This document shows positions 20,269 to 32,079 of a DNA stretch of 64,000 nt, piece by piece. This DNA comes from Skeletonema tropicum (taxonomy: Eukaryota; Bacillariophyta; Thalassiosirophyceae; Thalassiosirales; Thalassiosiraceae). Both the position numbers and the translations under genes were made by a program. The DNA is taken from NCBI GenBank assembly GCA_037178625.1, contig CM074143.1, forward strand, positions 1,054,001-1,118,000, read 5' to 3'. Every line of letters begins with the position of its first letter. The stretch's first letter is position 1. The notes below the pieces were generated by a model that made no database searches, was not told the DNA's origin, and saw only the letters and a program-made list of their open reading frames with translations.

Positions 20269-21451
20269 CACGAACTCCAAAGACTACCCACCATCGTGGG
20301 ATTCCATGTTAGAAGCTGATGGAGACCATGAATTCCTGTTTGACACTATGCAGGACTGTGTGAGTTACTTTGAGCCACACCTCAACGCTGGGGATACGGT
20401 TAAGACTGTGAATGTGTGTTCTCCGGACTGTTGTACTTATACGAAGGAACATGGATTGACTTCAGGTCAGTGTGAGGCTGAGTGCGTGGTGACAACAACA
20501 ACCACCACCACCACAGTGGCCACCAATAATGATCCAGAATGTGAAGCGGCTTCGAAATACTATCATCCTCCTGCCAGTTTGGATGATCCCTATTGGTAAG
20601 CATACCTTTGTTTTTATCTATTTATCATGGTTTCATTTTGCGGTCTTACTCACACTATATGTCCCTTATGTCCTCTAATCATTAATCAGCACGAACTCGA
20701 AAGACTATCCTCCTGTTTGGGATAACGTATTGGATGGTAATGGTAACAAGATGTTCTTGTTTGACAATATCGATGACTGTTGCAAGTTTTTCGAATCATC
20801 GGGCGTGCCTCGTGAAGCTTGTGGCGAAGTTGACGTGTGCTCTTCTGACTGTTGTACTTATTCGAAGGATAATGGATTGCCCTTCGAAGAGTGTGAAGGT
20901 GGATGCACCACGACAACAGCAACGACCACCACGACAACAACGACGACGACGACAACCACCAATAATGATCCAGAATGTGAAGCGGCTTCGAAATACTACC
21001 ATCCTCCTGCCAGTTTGGATGATCCCTATTGGTAAGCATACACCTCTATTTTTATATGTCTTGGATATTGGATATGTTCCATGGTAGGAATGCGATCTTG
21101 CTCACATTATGTTGCGCCTTCATCATTAATCAGCACGAACTCGAAAGACTATCCTCCTGCTTGGGATAACGTATTGGATGGCAATGGTAACAAGATGTTC
21201 TTGTTTGACAATGTCGATGACTGTTGCAAGTTTTTCGAATCATCGGGCGTGCCTCGTGAAGCATGTGGCGAAGTTGACGTGTGCTCTTCTGACTGTTGTA
21301 CTAATACGAAGGATAATGGATTGCCTTTCGAACAGTGTGAAGGTGGATGCACAACAACAACGACCACCACGACAACGGAGGCTCCTGAATCATGCGAAGA
21401 TCATTCGTTTTCATTGTACTGGCACCCATCCCTTGGAGATGAAGTCTTATG
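20269..21451 (+). repeat. Tandem exon repeats in gene C
   Basis: Three consecutive exons (327, 342 and 318 nt) each encode one module running TNSKDYPP.W...FLFDN.DDCC.FFE...C...CC to a Thr linker. They are alike in sequence, especially 20690-21031 and 21134-21370. All are symmetrical phase 2-2 exons, so they can be gained or lost without changing frame. Confidence 0.85.
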
Positions 21452-21814
21452 GTGAGTTAGACTTTCCCAGCGTTTCGTGCCTCAGGTATCATTGCGACTG
21501 CTTTCCTCACATACACTCGATCATTTTACTTTTCTAGCACAAACTCTCCTAATTATCCTGAAGCATGGCGTAGCATTAGTGCAGAACCGAAATTTCTCTA
21601 TGAATCTGCAGAAGATTGCTGTAAAGATTACTATGGCTTCTTTAACATACCCGAGGAAAATTGCGAGATGGAAGATTTATGCCCTGACGCCAAGTCGGTG
21701 AGTTTAGCATCGGATGAGCTCATTACATCAAGTCCACCGTCAGACAGCCCGACCAAGCTGCCAACAAAACTCCCAACTAATGCGCCATCAGGTAGTCCGA
21801 CGAAGAGCCCATCA

Positions 21815-21997
21815 GATAAGCCAACATCACTACCGACTCCTTTGCCTTCAAATAAGCCAACATCACTACCGACTCCTTTGCCTTCAAATAAGCCAACATC
21901 ACTACCGACTCCTTTGCCTTCAAATAAGCCAACATCACTACCGACTCCTTTGCCTTCAAATAAGCCAACATCACTACCGACTCCTTTGCCTTCAAAT
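21815..21997 (+). repeat. 36-bp coding repeat array
   Basis: Five near-perfect copies of a 36-bp unit encoding [12 protein letters not shown] in the large exon of gene C. The Pro/Thr/Ser linker ends in a region of PTKSPS motifs. Confidence 0.9.
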
Positions 21998-22148
21998 GGT
22001 CCATCAGGGCACCCAACAAGTCTTCCAACTCATTCGCCAACAGAAAGTCCGACCAAGAGTCCTTCAGGCAATCCTACCAAGAGTCCCTCAGACAGTCCGA
22101 CCAAGAGCCCCTCAGCCAATCCGACCAAGAGTCCCTCAGAACAGCCAA

Positions 22149-24850
22149 TTACGACGACAAGCACCATAGCTTCATCCATTGATGAGAAGTGGTTTCCTGA
22201 CACAGTTGACGGTGAGGAGACTTGTAGATACGGCTCTGATTACTTGTCATCATACGGTGAATATGGCTGGTTATATGACGATGTTGTGGACGAAAATGGC
22301 GAAGTCACAATGTCTGGGGAACAGAAGTGCTGCGAGGCTTTTAATCTTTCATGTCGATTGAAGTTCTTCGTGAAGGATGATATGTGGTATCCTGTGGTTG
22401 TGAATGGTCAAAGAGATTGTGATTATGGCAATGATTATCCTTCGTCCTACTCTGTCGCAAATGAAATGTTGTTTGACAGTGAAATTGCATGCTGTCAAAA
22501 ATTTGAACTATCCCACTGCATCCCGAAGGAACCGGCATGGTTTCCGAAGTTGGGCGACGATGGGTCGAAGGGATGCGTTTATGAGGTGCCTCCATCAGAA
22601 CTATCTTCTAGTATAGAGTTTTCGGAGAGAGAAGATTGTTGTGCTGCATTCCCGGAGGCGTGCCCCACGACAACACTTCCCACTACCACTACGCCAAGGC
22701 CAAGTATCGAGACGCCACCTTGCGAGGAATCTGCTGATGGAAAAGCGTGCGCATGGTGGCCTGATTTGATCTCAACTGAAGACGGGGGTTTTGTTATGAT
22801 TTGTCAGTACTCGTCAAGTTGGCCACCAATAGCCGCAGATCATTTATTCCCTGACGATGGCGGAAATGGTTATTACGCATGTTGTGACAAGTATGCATGT
22901 ACGAAAAACGCGGACGGAAGTTATGTGAATGTGATGGAAGTACGATCGAATCCGGCAACGAATGCACCAACTCCCTTGCCGTCGAAAGTTCCTACAACAG
23001 AGCCAACTCCACTACCAACTCCTTTGCCTTCAAATGTTCCATCGAAACATCCGACAAGTGCTCCAACTCCTTTGCCTTCAAATGGTCCATCGAAACATCC
23101 GACAAGTGCTCCAACTCCTTTGCCTTCAAATGTTCCATCGAAACATCCGACAAGTGCTCCAACTCCTTTGCCTTCAAATGTTCCATCGAAACATCCGACA
23201 AGTGCTCCAACTCCTTTGCCTTCAAATGGTCCATCGAAACATCCGACAAGTGCTCCAACTCCTTTGCCTTCAAATGTTCCATCGAAACATCCGACAAGTG
23301 CTCCAACTCCTTTGCCTTCAAATGGTCCATCGAAACATCCGACAAGTTCTCCAACTCATTTGCCTTCAAATAGTCCATCGAAACATCCAACAAGTTATCC
23401 AACTCCTCCGCCATCAGCTCTTCCGACCAACGTACCAACAGACCTCCCTACTCATTCGCCATCAGATAGTCCTACCAAGAGTCCCTCAGATAGTCCAACT
23501 AAGAGTCCTTCAGCTAGTCCTACCAACAGTCCTACAGAAAAGGCAGTTAACGATAGTTGCGCTCCAGGAGGCAGGTGCTCCGATGGATCTTCTTGTGCTG
23601 TGGGCGAGGTGTCATGCTGTGGTCAGACGTACAACTCTATTCAGTGTGAATGTTCGGACGGCAGCTGGATGTGTTTGGAAACACAAGCGTGCATGTCACC
23701 CTGCCCAACCACCACGACAAGCACCATAGCTTCATCCATTGATGAGAAGTGGTTTCCTGACACAGTAAATGGCGAGGCGACTTGTAGTTACGGCACTGAT
23801 TACTCTCTGTCATACGGTGAATATGGCTGGTTATATGACGATGTTGTGGACGAAAATGGCGAAGTCACAATGTCTGGGGAACAGAAGTGCTGCGAGGCTT
23901 TTAATCTTTCATGTCGATTGAAGTTCTTCGTGAAGGATGATATGTGGTATCCTGTGGTTGTGAATGGTCAAAGAGATTGTGATTATGGCAATGATTATCC
24001 TTCGTCCTACTCTGTCGCAAATGAAATGTTGTTTGACAGTGAAATTGCATGCTGTCAAAAATATGATCTATCCCACTGCATCCCGAAGGAACCGGCATGG
24101 TTTCCGAAGTTGGGCGACGATGGGTCGAAGGGATGCGTTTATGAGGTGCCTCCATCAGAACTATCTTCTAGTATAGAGTTTTCGGAGAGAGAAGATTGTT
24201 GTGCTGCATTCCCGGAGGCGTGCCCCACGACAACACTTCCCACTACCACTACGCCAAGGCCAAGTATCGAGACGCCACCTTGCGAGGAATCTGCTGATGG
24301 AAAAGCGTGCGCATGGTGGCCTGATTTGATCTCAACTGAAGACGGGGGTGTTTTGATTTGTCAGTACTCGTCAAGTTGGCCACCAATAGCCGCAGATCAT
24401 TTATTCCCTGACGATGGCGGAAATGGTTATTACGCATGTTGTGACAAGTATGCATGTACGAAAAACGCGGACGGAAGTTATGTGAATGTGATGGAAGTAC
24501 GATCGAATCCGGCAACGAATGCACCAACTCCCTTGCCGTCGAAAGTTCCTACAACAGAGCCAACTCCACTACCAACTCCTTTGCCTTCAAATGTTCCATC
24601 GAAACATCCGACAAGTGCTCCAACTCCTTTGCCTTCAAATGTTCCATCGAAACATCCGACAAGTGCTCCAACTCCTTTGCCTTCAAATGTTCCATCGAAA
24701 CATCCGACAAGTGCTCCAACTCATTTGCCTTCAAATGGTCCATCGAAACATCCGACAAGTTCTCCAACTCATTTGCCTTCAAATAGTCCATCGAAACATC
24801 CAACAAGTTATCCAACTCCTCCGCCATCAGCTCGTCCGACCAACGTACCA
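22149..24850 (+). repeat. 1560-bp intragenic direct duplication in gene C
   Basis: Sequence from about 22152 repeats at exactly +1560 bp (520 codons), for example 22381 and 23941 read the same. Each copy encodes four W-x-P...CC modules (WFPDTV, WYPVVV, WFPKLG, WWPDLI) and a [16 protein letters not shown] array. The first copy has more array units (about 8) than the second (about 5). Differences are few, so the duplication is young. Confidence 0.9.
23023..23400 (+). repeat. 48-bp coding repeat array
   Basis: About eight copies of a 48-bp unit encoding SN(V/G)[13 protein letters not shown], with Val and Gly versions mixed. The related, shorter array lies at 24590-24800. These arrays are likely sites of the unequal exchange that changes copy length. 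Confidence 0.9.
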
Positions 24851-27690
24851 ACAGACCTCCCTACTCATTCGCCATCAGATAGTCCTACCAAGCGTCCTTC
24901 GAACAAGCCAGTCTTTGACAATGTGCTTTGTGTTGAAGTGAATGAACCTGTCTGCGGAAGTGACGGTGTAAGCTATTCAAATGATTGTGAAGCCATGAAA
25001 GCTGGCGTAGAAATTGCGCATGAAGGAGAATGTAAGGATGTTTCCACGACCTCAAGGCCGTCTAAAGCTCCTACAACAAGGCCTACATCATTACCAACTC
25101 CTTCGCCTTCAAATATTCCATCGAGAAATCCAACAAGTGATCCAACTCCTCCGCCATCAGCTCGTCCGACCAAGGAACCAACAAACCGCCCTACTCAAAC
25201 GCCATCAGATAGTCCGACCAAGCGTCCTTCTGACAAGCCAGTCGCTGATGTTATTGAGACATGTACTCCAGGAGGCACGTGTTCCGCAGGGTCTTCTTGC
25301 GCAGTTGGCGAGGTGTCATGTTGTGGTCAGACGTATGATTCTATGACATGCGAATGCATTAGTGGCAGCTGGACCTGTCTTGTCACTGAAGCGTGTAGTA
25401 TGCCCTGTGTTCCAACTTATTCACCGACAACTAATTTTCCGTCTTATAGTCCCACCATAACTCCGACTTCACAGCCAGTAGATACAACAACAACTACTAC
25501 TACCACCACCACTACATCAACAACAACTACTGGAGATTTGGTTACATATAGTTCTGAGTTGTGTGGAAAGTGGCACATTTCAAGAGAAGAGCCAATGACT
25601 TGGTACGTAATTTAATTGCCTCAGTGCAGACCATGCATTATACCTTTTTGTTTCACTCACATCATCATCTTGTCATTACCTGTTTGCTTTGTTGCAGTAC
25701 TAATAGCGGGGTCGGAACGGTAGAGCCGACAACAAACTGCGTTGGATGGTTCCAAACTGGAGAAGAGTGCTGCATGGGGTATCTCGGCCGAGAAGATTGT
25801 CCCAAGGTTGACGTAACAGCCACGACGACGGAAGCTACAGCTCTATCATGTGGAAGTTGGCATGTCTCAAGAGAAGCCCCCATGTCTTGGTAAGTGATTG
25901 AGTTTGAACTCTAAGGGCGAACATCCTATTTACCTTGCCACTCACTGTCATCCTTCATCATCTGCTCTATGATCTCAGCACTAACAGCAAGGTAGGAATG
26001 AAAGAGCCGACACCAGGCTGTGCTGGATGGTATGAAACTGGAGAAGAGTGTTGCTCTAGCTACCTTGGCAGAGAGTGCCCCATGATTGATGTATCAAGCG
26101 ATACTACGTCAACGACTACATTGCCTACATTACCACTTTCTCCTTGCGAGGAGTGGCATATTGATCGAAATGATCGAAGTGTATGCACGAACTCGGAAGA
26201 CTATCCTTCAGTGTGGAAGGAGTACTACTATGATGAGTTTTTCTATGGAACAGCTGAGGCTTGCTGCGAAGAGGTAGAGGATTGCAGGGCTGTCGACGTT
26301 TGTACTGTATGCACTGAAAATTATGTACCTGTCTGTGGGTCAGATGGTTCAACTTATGGAAACAAGTGCAAAGCAAGGGCAGCTGGAATCGTTGAGTACG
26401 TGAGCGGCACATGTGAAGATCTGGCCACTACTACTACTACTACTACCACAACTACTACGACGCCTGAAACCACCACCACTACTACTACTACTACGCCTGA
26501 AACCAACACAACTACAACAACTCCTGCTACCACCACTATCACACACTCTACGACTCCTGAGACCACCACAACTACTTCTACTACCTCCACAACAACAACA
26601 ACAACTTCAAATCCAGGTGACATGGAACAGAATTCTGGTTCTCTTGGTTCTCCGTCAGGAGCCCCAACTAGCGTATGTTCACTTCACACAAAGAAGAGGG
26701 CTTGCGAAAGAGCCAAGGCACAAAAGTGCGATTGGAATAAGTCTGAAATGAAGTGCTTTGAAGAGATGGAGCCCAACTCTGGATCTGCTACTGCTGATTG
26801 TTCAACCCACACAACAAGGAAGCCTTGTGAACGAGCCAAGGCACAAAAATGTGATTGGGATAGGACTGCATTGACGTGCATTCAAGAGGCAGACGACGAT
26901 GAAGAGATGGAGCCCAACTCTGGATCTGCTACTGCTGATTGTTCAATCCACACAACAAGGAAGCCTTGCGAACGAGCCAAGGCACAAAAATGCGATTGGG
27001 ATAGGACTGCATTGACGTGCATTCAAGGAGGCAGACGGCGATGAAGAGATGGAGCCCAACTCTGGATCTGCCCTGGGACCTGCAACCACCACCACCACAA
27101 CTACTACGACGACGCCTGAAACCACCACAACTACAACAACTCCTGCTACCACAACCACCACTATCACACACTCTACGACTCCTGAGACCACTACAACTAC
27201 TTCTACTACCTCCACAACAACAACAACAACTTCAAATCCAGGTGACATGGAACAGAATTCTGGTTCTCTTGGTTCTCCGTCAGGAGCCCCAACTAGCGTA
27301 TGTTCACTTCACACAAAAAAGAGGGCTTGCGAAAGAGCCAAGGCACAAAAGTGCGATTGGAATCAGTCTGAAATGAAGTGTTTTGAAGAGATGGAGCCCA
27401 ACTCTGGATCTGCTACTGCTGATGGTAATGTATGTTCAATCCACACAACAAGGAAGCCTTGCGAACGAGCCAAGGCACAAAAATGTGATTGGGATAGGAC
27501 TGCAATGACGTGCATTCAAGAGGCAGACGACGATGAAGAGATGGAGCCCAACTCTGGATCTGCTACTGCTGATCTACAAGGATGTGCTTCTTTGTATAAG
27601 AGAAAGGCCAAGTGCGAGAAAAATACTGCGTGTACGTGGACTAGAGCAAAGTCAATCAAAGATAGGTGTACTCCCGTGACACCCTAAGAT

Positions 27691-28147
27691 CATTAAGCAG
27701 GTGACTGCTGTTGTAAATTAAAAATATATGTAATTAGGTTTTTATCAGTATCCGTTGTACCAAGGATTTCCACTTCATTATTGCCATAACGATATATTAT
27801 TTTGATGACAGTATATGGTACTCCTACAACACTTCATCATGAGAGAGGTCGAGAGTGACAGGTTGTGAGTTGTGACTTGGGAGAAAGTGAGACGGCATGA
27901 TGAAGTGTTCTCACTTTCTGTGTTGGAGGAAAGACCCGGCCCGCAAAGCCAACAACAAGAAGCAATTTTGTGTTCAGTGTGCATGCGCAATGACAATGGC
28001 ATTTTTGTACGAGCGGTTTGTCGGATTCCGGATTCCACCGGCACGCTTGAAGTATTGATTATTCCTATCGACTAACTGCTTGGATAATGATGTTACCAGT
28101 TGAATATTGACTTCGTGACCATTGCAACAAAACATCAAATATCGCAA
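27691..28147. promoter_or_regulatory. Intergenic with interleaved inverted repeats upstream of the MFS gene
   Basis: Between gene C and the transporter lie two perfect inverted repeats whose arms interleave: AACACTTCATCATG at 27828-27841 with 27896-27909, and AGAAAGTGAGA at 27882-27892 with 27909-27919. They are 240-320 bp before the transporter ATG. This could be a regulatory structure or a transposon scar. Confidence 0.4.
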
Positions 28148-29919
28148 ATGAGCTCTCGTGAAATATCTCTGTTGAAATCGGATCATTGCCGCGATGATGG
28201 AGAAGATAGTACGACGAAGACTCCAAGCACAATGCAAACCATTGCAGGTGTAATGGGCAAGTGAGTCTGCAGAACATATATATTATCGCATATATAGACA
28301 GAGTCTGATTGACAGCCTAGAAGCTCAAGTGCTCCTCTCGACTAACAACAATGTTTCCTCTCTCGCTCATGATACTCTACACAACTTCCATCATCATAGT
28401 GTTCTGGAATGGTACGACTTCGCCCTGTTTGGCTTCTTCAGCGATATAATTGCTCAAGTATTCTTCCCTCCATCTGACGCAGCAGCAGCTGATGATGATG
28501 ATGCCATAGACTATGGTGCCGAGATTGACACTTCCAATCTCATCAACAGCTTCGCGGTATATGGAGGAGCATTTCTAATGCGTCCTGTGGGCGGCCTAAC
28601 GATTGGGTATGTTGGAGACAGATATGGACGGAAGCATGCATTGGTTTTGAGTCTGTTCTTGATGGCTTTTCCTACGGCATTGATGGGTCTGCTTCCGACC
28701 TATGAAAAAGTTGGAGCGCTGAGTACGATATTATTGGTAGTTTGCAGGCTGTTGCAAGGCATGAGCGTTGGAGGCCAGCTTCCAGCCAGTCTTATATATA
28801 CTGTAGAGATTCGACCAAAAGCTCACTGGGGATACTATGGAGCACTAGTAATGAGTAAGTCTATGAATACCCTTTTGAATTTTCACATCTTGATCATGTC
28901 CATATCTCACAGCATCATATCGTTTCTGTGTCGTTGTTGCAGTGGCTTCGAATTGCGGAACTCTTTTAGGAAACCTTGTCGGTGCATTCATGAGGGCCAC
29001 TTTAACAGACGAGCAACTTTTATCATGGGGGTGGAGAATACCTTTCTTATCGGGCATCTTGATTGCCTTTGTCGCAATGTACCTGCGGGATCATGGAGTA
29101 GATCACAATCCAAATGAAGGAGAGTATGATGAGGACGTTGAAGATAGCAATGATGTATCCAAACCAGCTGTTTCCAAGAAGCATCTGCTGAGTGAGGTCT
29201 TCAAGAGAGAAAATCTACCGGCCTTGGGAAGTGCAACCTTGACACCAATGCTGTGGGGAGCAGGGTTCTATACCACTTTTGTCTGGATGGCTATCTACAT
29301 GAAAGTTTTATGCAATCCACCATATGAGCACGCGTTTTGGATCAACGCTGCAGCCTTACTATTTGGTATCATTCTGCCTCTACCTTTGACTGGAATGCTC
29401 AGCGATAAGATTGGACGAGACAAAACTATGGGATTTGGAGTTATTGGCATGGCCATCCTTGGGCCATTAATGATCAAGGTCATTTCTGCTGGCAACCCAG
29501 TAGAAGCCTTCTTTGCTCAGTGTACTTTGGGAGTGTTTCTGTCACTTTTTGGTGGGCCAATGAATGGTGAGTTATTGTTCTTCGGTTCAAAAAGGGGCTG
29601 TGTGAAACTCTTCGTGCTCACATACGTCTTTTTTTGTTATTTCTCATTTGATTCAGCATGGCTTGTGGAAAAATTTCCGCCAAACATCCGGCTAACCTCT
29701 GCAGCTCTGGGCTATGACTTGGCACACTGTACCGCCTCAGCGTTCAGCCCCTTGGTGGCAACTGTACTCGTGCAAGAGGTTAGCACAACTGCCCCAGGAT
29801 ATATATACCCCTTTTTTGCCGTCTTGGCTGTAGCTGGAATGTTCATGTCGACCAAAATTCATCAAAGTGGAGGTGTTGATGATGAAAGTAATGCAACAGA
29901 ATTGCCTGTGATCACGTAG
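28148..29919 (+). CDS. MFS transporter, metabolite:H+ symporter (MHS) type, 484 aa
   Basis: Exons are 28148-28260, 28400-28854, 28943-29566 and 29657-29919; all introns are GT-AG and the summed length keeps the frame. Splicing exon 1 to 2 gives GNVLEWYDFALFGFFSD, the hallmark of TM1 in the MHS family (proline/betaine, alpha-ketoglutarate and similar permeases). Exon 2 has the MFS loop 2-3 motif GYVGDRYGRKHAL and RLLQGMSVGGQLP. Later parts show GMLSDKIGRDK between TM8 and 9 and FPPNIRLTSAALGYDLA near TM10-11. Twelve TM segments are expected. Substrate not predictable; likely plasma-membrane or organelle import of an osmolyte or organic acid. The start at MSSREIS is the first in-frame ATG; MQTIAGVMG, 28 codons later, is an alternative. 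The third intron is 90 nt and open in frame, so retention would only insert residues. Confidence 0.85.
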
Positions 29920-30102
29920 ACTACCATAGTGGCTTTCTTATTATACACATTGTGGTTGTATACACATTTCAACACAAACACTTAAAAGCCGAATAAACTT
30001 GACAACAGGACTCAAATCAAGAGGAGATTACATTAATAGCAAAATCTATACTCCAAAGTTGTTATTTTTACAGATATTTATTCTTGCATCCTTGACGCTT
30101 TA

Positions 30103-32079
30103 TCACACCCCTGCAGCAGCACAATTCTTCTCGGCATAAATCTCCAACCTCTTCCAAACTTTCGCCACGAAAGCCTTCTTACTCCCCCGTTTCACACTGG
30201 CACTATACTCCCGTGCCAAATTCTTCAACTCCCTCAAGGCATGTTTGATATCTTGAGGGACATGATCACAACTGTTCATCAAATGCAGTAAGAAGGTTTG
30301 AGAAAAGGAAGAATCACCGACACATTCCACGTTGGATGGGAAGTACATCCCGTTGGCATTTTCATTGTCATCTTTTTGGCAATGTTTGCAGCATAAGCCT
30401 GCAAAGGGTGGATAGTCAAGATTGAGTATTGATCCTGAAGAACTAATCGAAGAAGAAGGAACTCGTCGACGCTTCTTGTGGAACGTGGGTTTACAAGGCT
30501 TCAACTGATGAAAAAGTAGAAAGATGAAGTCCGAAATGGTTGGAAAATCTTGTGGGTGTACAAAGACGCTGGGCTCCTTTCGTGCATTGAGGATGACTTG
30601 CTTGGTAACCTCGGAAGAAAGAGCATCAAACTTGCCATATTTGATATCGTTTGTGGCAGCCGCAGCTTTACCTCTACCTCCCGATGAGGACGATGATGAT
30701 GAATTTTTGGCATCATCATTCTTGGGAGAATCCCTCTTCTTTACCTTGATTGGTTCCACAAACTTCGACCCAACCTGCTCCTCCGCCTTTGCCGCTTCCA
30801 TTATCTTCAACATTTCCAAACTTGGAGTTTGACGTTGCTTATACCCACACTCATCTCTATACCTCAACCCTAATGGAGTATCAACCAGACCACTCTCTCT
30901 CGCAGCCTGGGAGTAGTACGCTCGGACCAACTTGTGGGAGCGCTTGGGAGTAAGATTCCCCTTTTGAATAATATCTTGAAAGGTCATCTTGATCTTAGGC
31001 GGGATGAATCGACATGATTTCATGTGGACCCTTTGGAAATTCCGTACGGATTCAAAGATGTTGTCACAAGTGGAGGGGAAGGACACGGCTTGGTTGGCTT
31101 GATCATCGCGTGGCTGGTGCTTACAGTGTATGCAGCGGAAGCCGACTTGACCTACGTGAGAGGGACGTGCTCCTCGTCCCCCAGCAGTTAAGTGATGTTC
31201 AGTCGAGGTGAAGAGTTCAATGCATACGAACCGGATGAAGCAGTGTGCCTCGCTTAGGAAGTTAGAGTCCGAGGGAAGGTAGAGAGTGCTATGGCTTGGA
31301 CCAGCTGGTTGACAAAATTCCTGATGCTGTTGCTGCTGGCCCAAGATTGAAGCATAATTCGCCGCAGTATTAGCTTTCATTTTTTGATCTGGTATGCTTG
31401 TAGAAGCAACATCATTACTTTGGCCGTAGTGTGGAAGGCGGTGATTGTTCAGTTGCCCTAAAACTGGTTGTTGTAGACCGTAGTAATGTTGTAGGATTGC
31501 CAACTCATCCGCTGCGCTTCGATGATGTTGATCGAACGGTGACCCCCCAATCATCGATAAGGTCGCAGGTATTGACGGGGCACCTAACCCGTTGTGAAAG
31601 GGTGCTGTTGGCAAGGTGTGTGACAAGGATGCGGCGGCTACAGCGGATGCCGCAACTGCGTTGTTGACGTAGACCTGATTTATTTTTGCCTGGCTCCTGT
31701 AATACTCATTCAACATGGATGCTGGGAACTGATCGAGCCCTCCAATTATTGATGTCGCTGCCATGCTGGCGGATGAGGAGGGCAGCTTAGTAGCTCCAAC
31801 CGACGACACGCTACTACCATTCCTGGCGCTCAAATTGAAAGGGGCTAGCTGAGATGACGAATGAATAGAATTCATCTCTCCTCCACGGCTGGACAGCTTC
31901 TTCTGATGCGGGTTTTCAGTGCATAATGAAAGACGACGGAGGAGCGCACCCTCGGGAGTGTCTTTTCCTTGCGGTTTGGAGTTGTCTTCTCTTGATCGTG
32001 CCTGTGCTGGATGATTACTGTGGCAATCAAGACGAGGCATATCTGCTGCTATCGCTGAAAGACTCTGTAGCCCATCCAT
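30103..32079 (-). CDS. Protein with two C-x2-C...H-x3/4-C modules, unknown function (658 aa)
   Basis: Single-exon ORF. Residues 1-270 are Ser/Ala/Gln-rich and disordered. Around 314-356 lies GFRCIHC...FPSTCDNIF...FQRVHMKSC, and around 561-604 the related GLCCKHC...FPSNVEC...FLLHLMNSC. Both have a C-x2-C pair, an F-P-S turn and a terminal H-x3/4-C, so a duplicated zinc-binding fold is likely. Between them are a basic segment (KKRDSPK) and a poly-Ser/Gly linker; KKRRR at 535-539 could be a nuclear signal. Diatom genomes hold many proteins with such modules and no assigned function. It may be a DNA- or protein-binding regulator. It converges with the transporter gene, 180 bp between stops. Confidence 0.75.
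   Translation of the reverse strand: MDGLQSLSAIAADMPRLDCHSNHPAQARSREDNSKPQGKDTPEGALLRRLSLCTENPHQKKLSSRGGEMNSIHSSSQLAPFNLSARNGSSVSSVGATKLPSSSASMAATSIIGGLDQFPASMLNEYYRSQAKINQVYVNNAVAASAVAAASLSHTLPTAPFHNGLGAPSIPATLSMIGGSPFDQHHRSAADELAILQHYYGLQQPVLGQLNNHRLPHYGQSNDVASTSIPDQKMKANTAANYASILGQQQQHQEFCQPAGPSHSTLYLPSDSNFLSEAHCFIRFVCIELFTSTEHHLTAGGRGARPSHVGQVGFRCIHCKHQPRDDQANQAVSFPSTCDNIFESVRNFQRVHMKSCRFIPPKIKMTFQDIIQKGNLTPKRSHKLVRAYYSQAARESGLVDTPLGLRYRDECGYKQRQTPSLEMLKIMEAAKAEEQVGSKFVEPIKVKKRDSPKNDDAKNSSSSSSSGGRGKAAAATNDIKYGKFDALSSEVTKQVILNARKEPSVFVHPQDFPTISDFIFLLFHQLKPCKPTFHKKRRRVPSSSISSSGSILNLDYPPFAGLCCKHCQKDDNENANGMYFPSNVECVGDSSFSQTFLLHLMNSCDHVPQDIKHALRELKNLAREYSASVKRGSKKAFVAKVWKRLEIYAEKNCAAAGV

Larger units (their letters stand above)
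19088..27687 (+). pseudogene. Secreted modular Cys-rich protein, gene C (8 exons, frame-broken)
   Basis: The exons read as 19088-19306, 19405-20170, 20269-20595, 20690-21031, 21134-21451, 21538-25602, 25698-25889 and 25979-27687; every intron splits a Cys codon TG|C. The predicted product would be about 2,600 aa: signal peptide, many C-T-N-S-x-D-Y-P...CC modules, W-x-P...YP...CC modules, Pro/Thr repeat arrays, two Kazal-like domains (about 24925-25035 and 26296-26412), [13 protein letters not shown] domains and CDW repeats. Three single-base-type breaks are seen: an extra G at 19163-19164 just after the signal peptide, a frame change near 20050-20100 (exon 2 has 766 nt, one more than a multiple of three), and an extra base at about 27027. 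Either it is a pseudogene or these are consensus errors. The exon of 4065 nt is fully open. C is the most complete member and the nearest relative of the 3' part of B. Confidence 0.65.

Noticed and set aside
27020..27060. Programmed +1 frameshift in gene C
   Set aside because: The same sequence in gene B lacks the extra base and needs no shift; an indel or sequence error is simpler.
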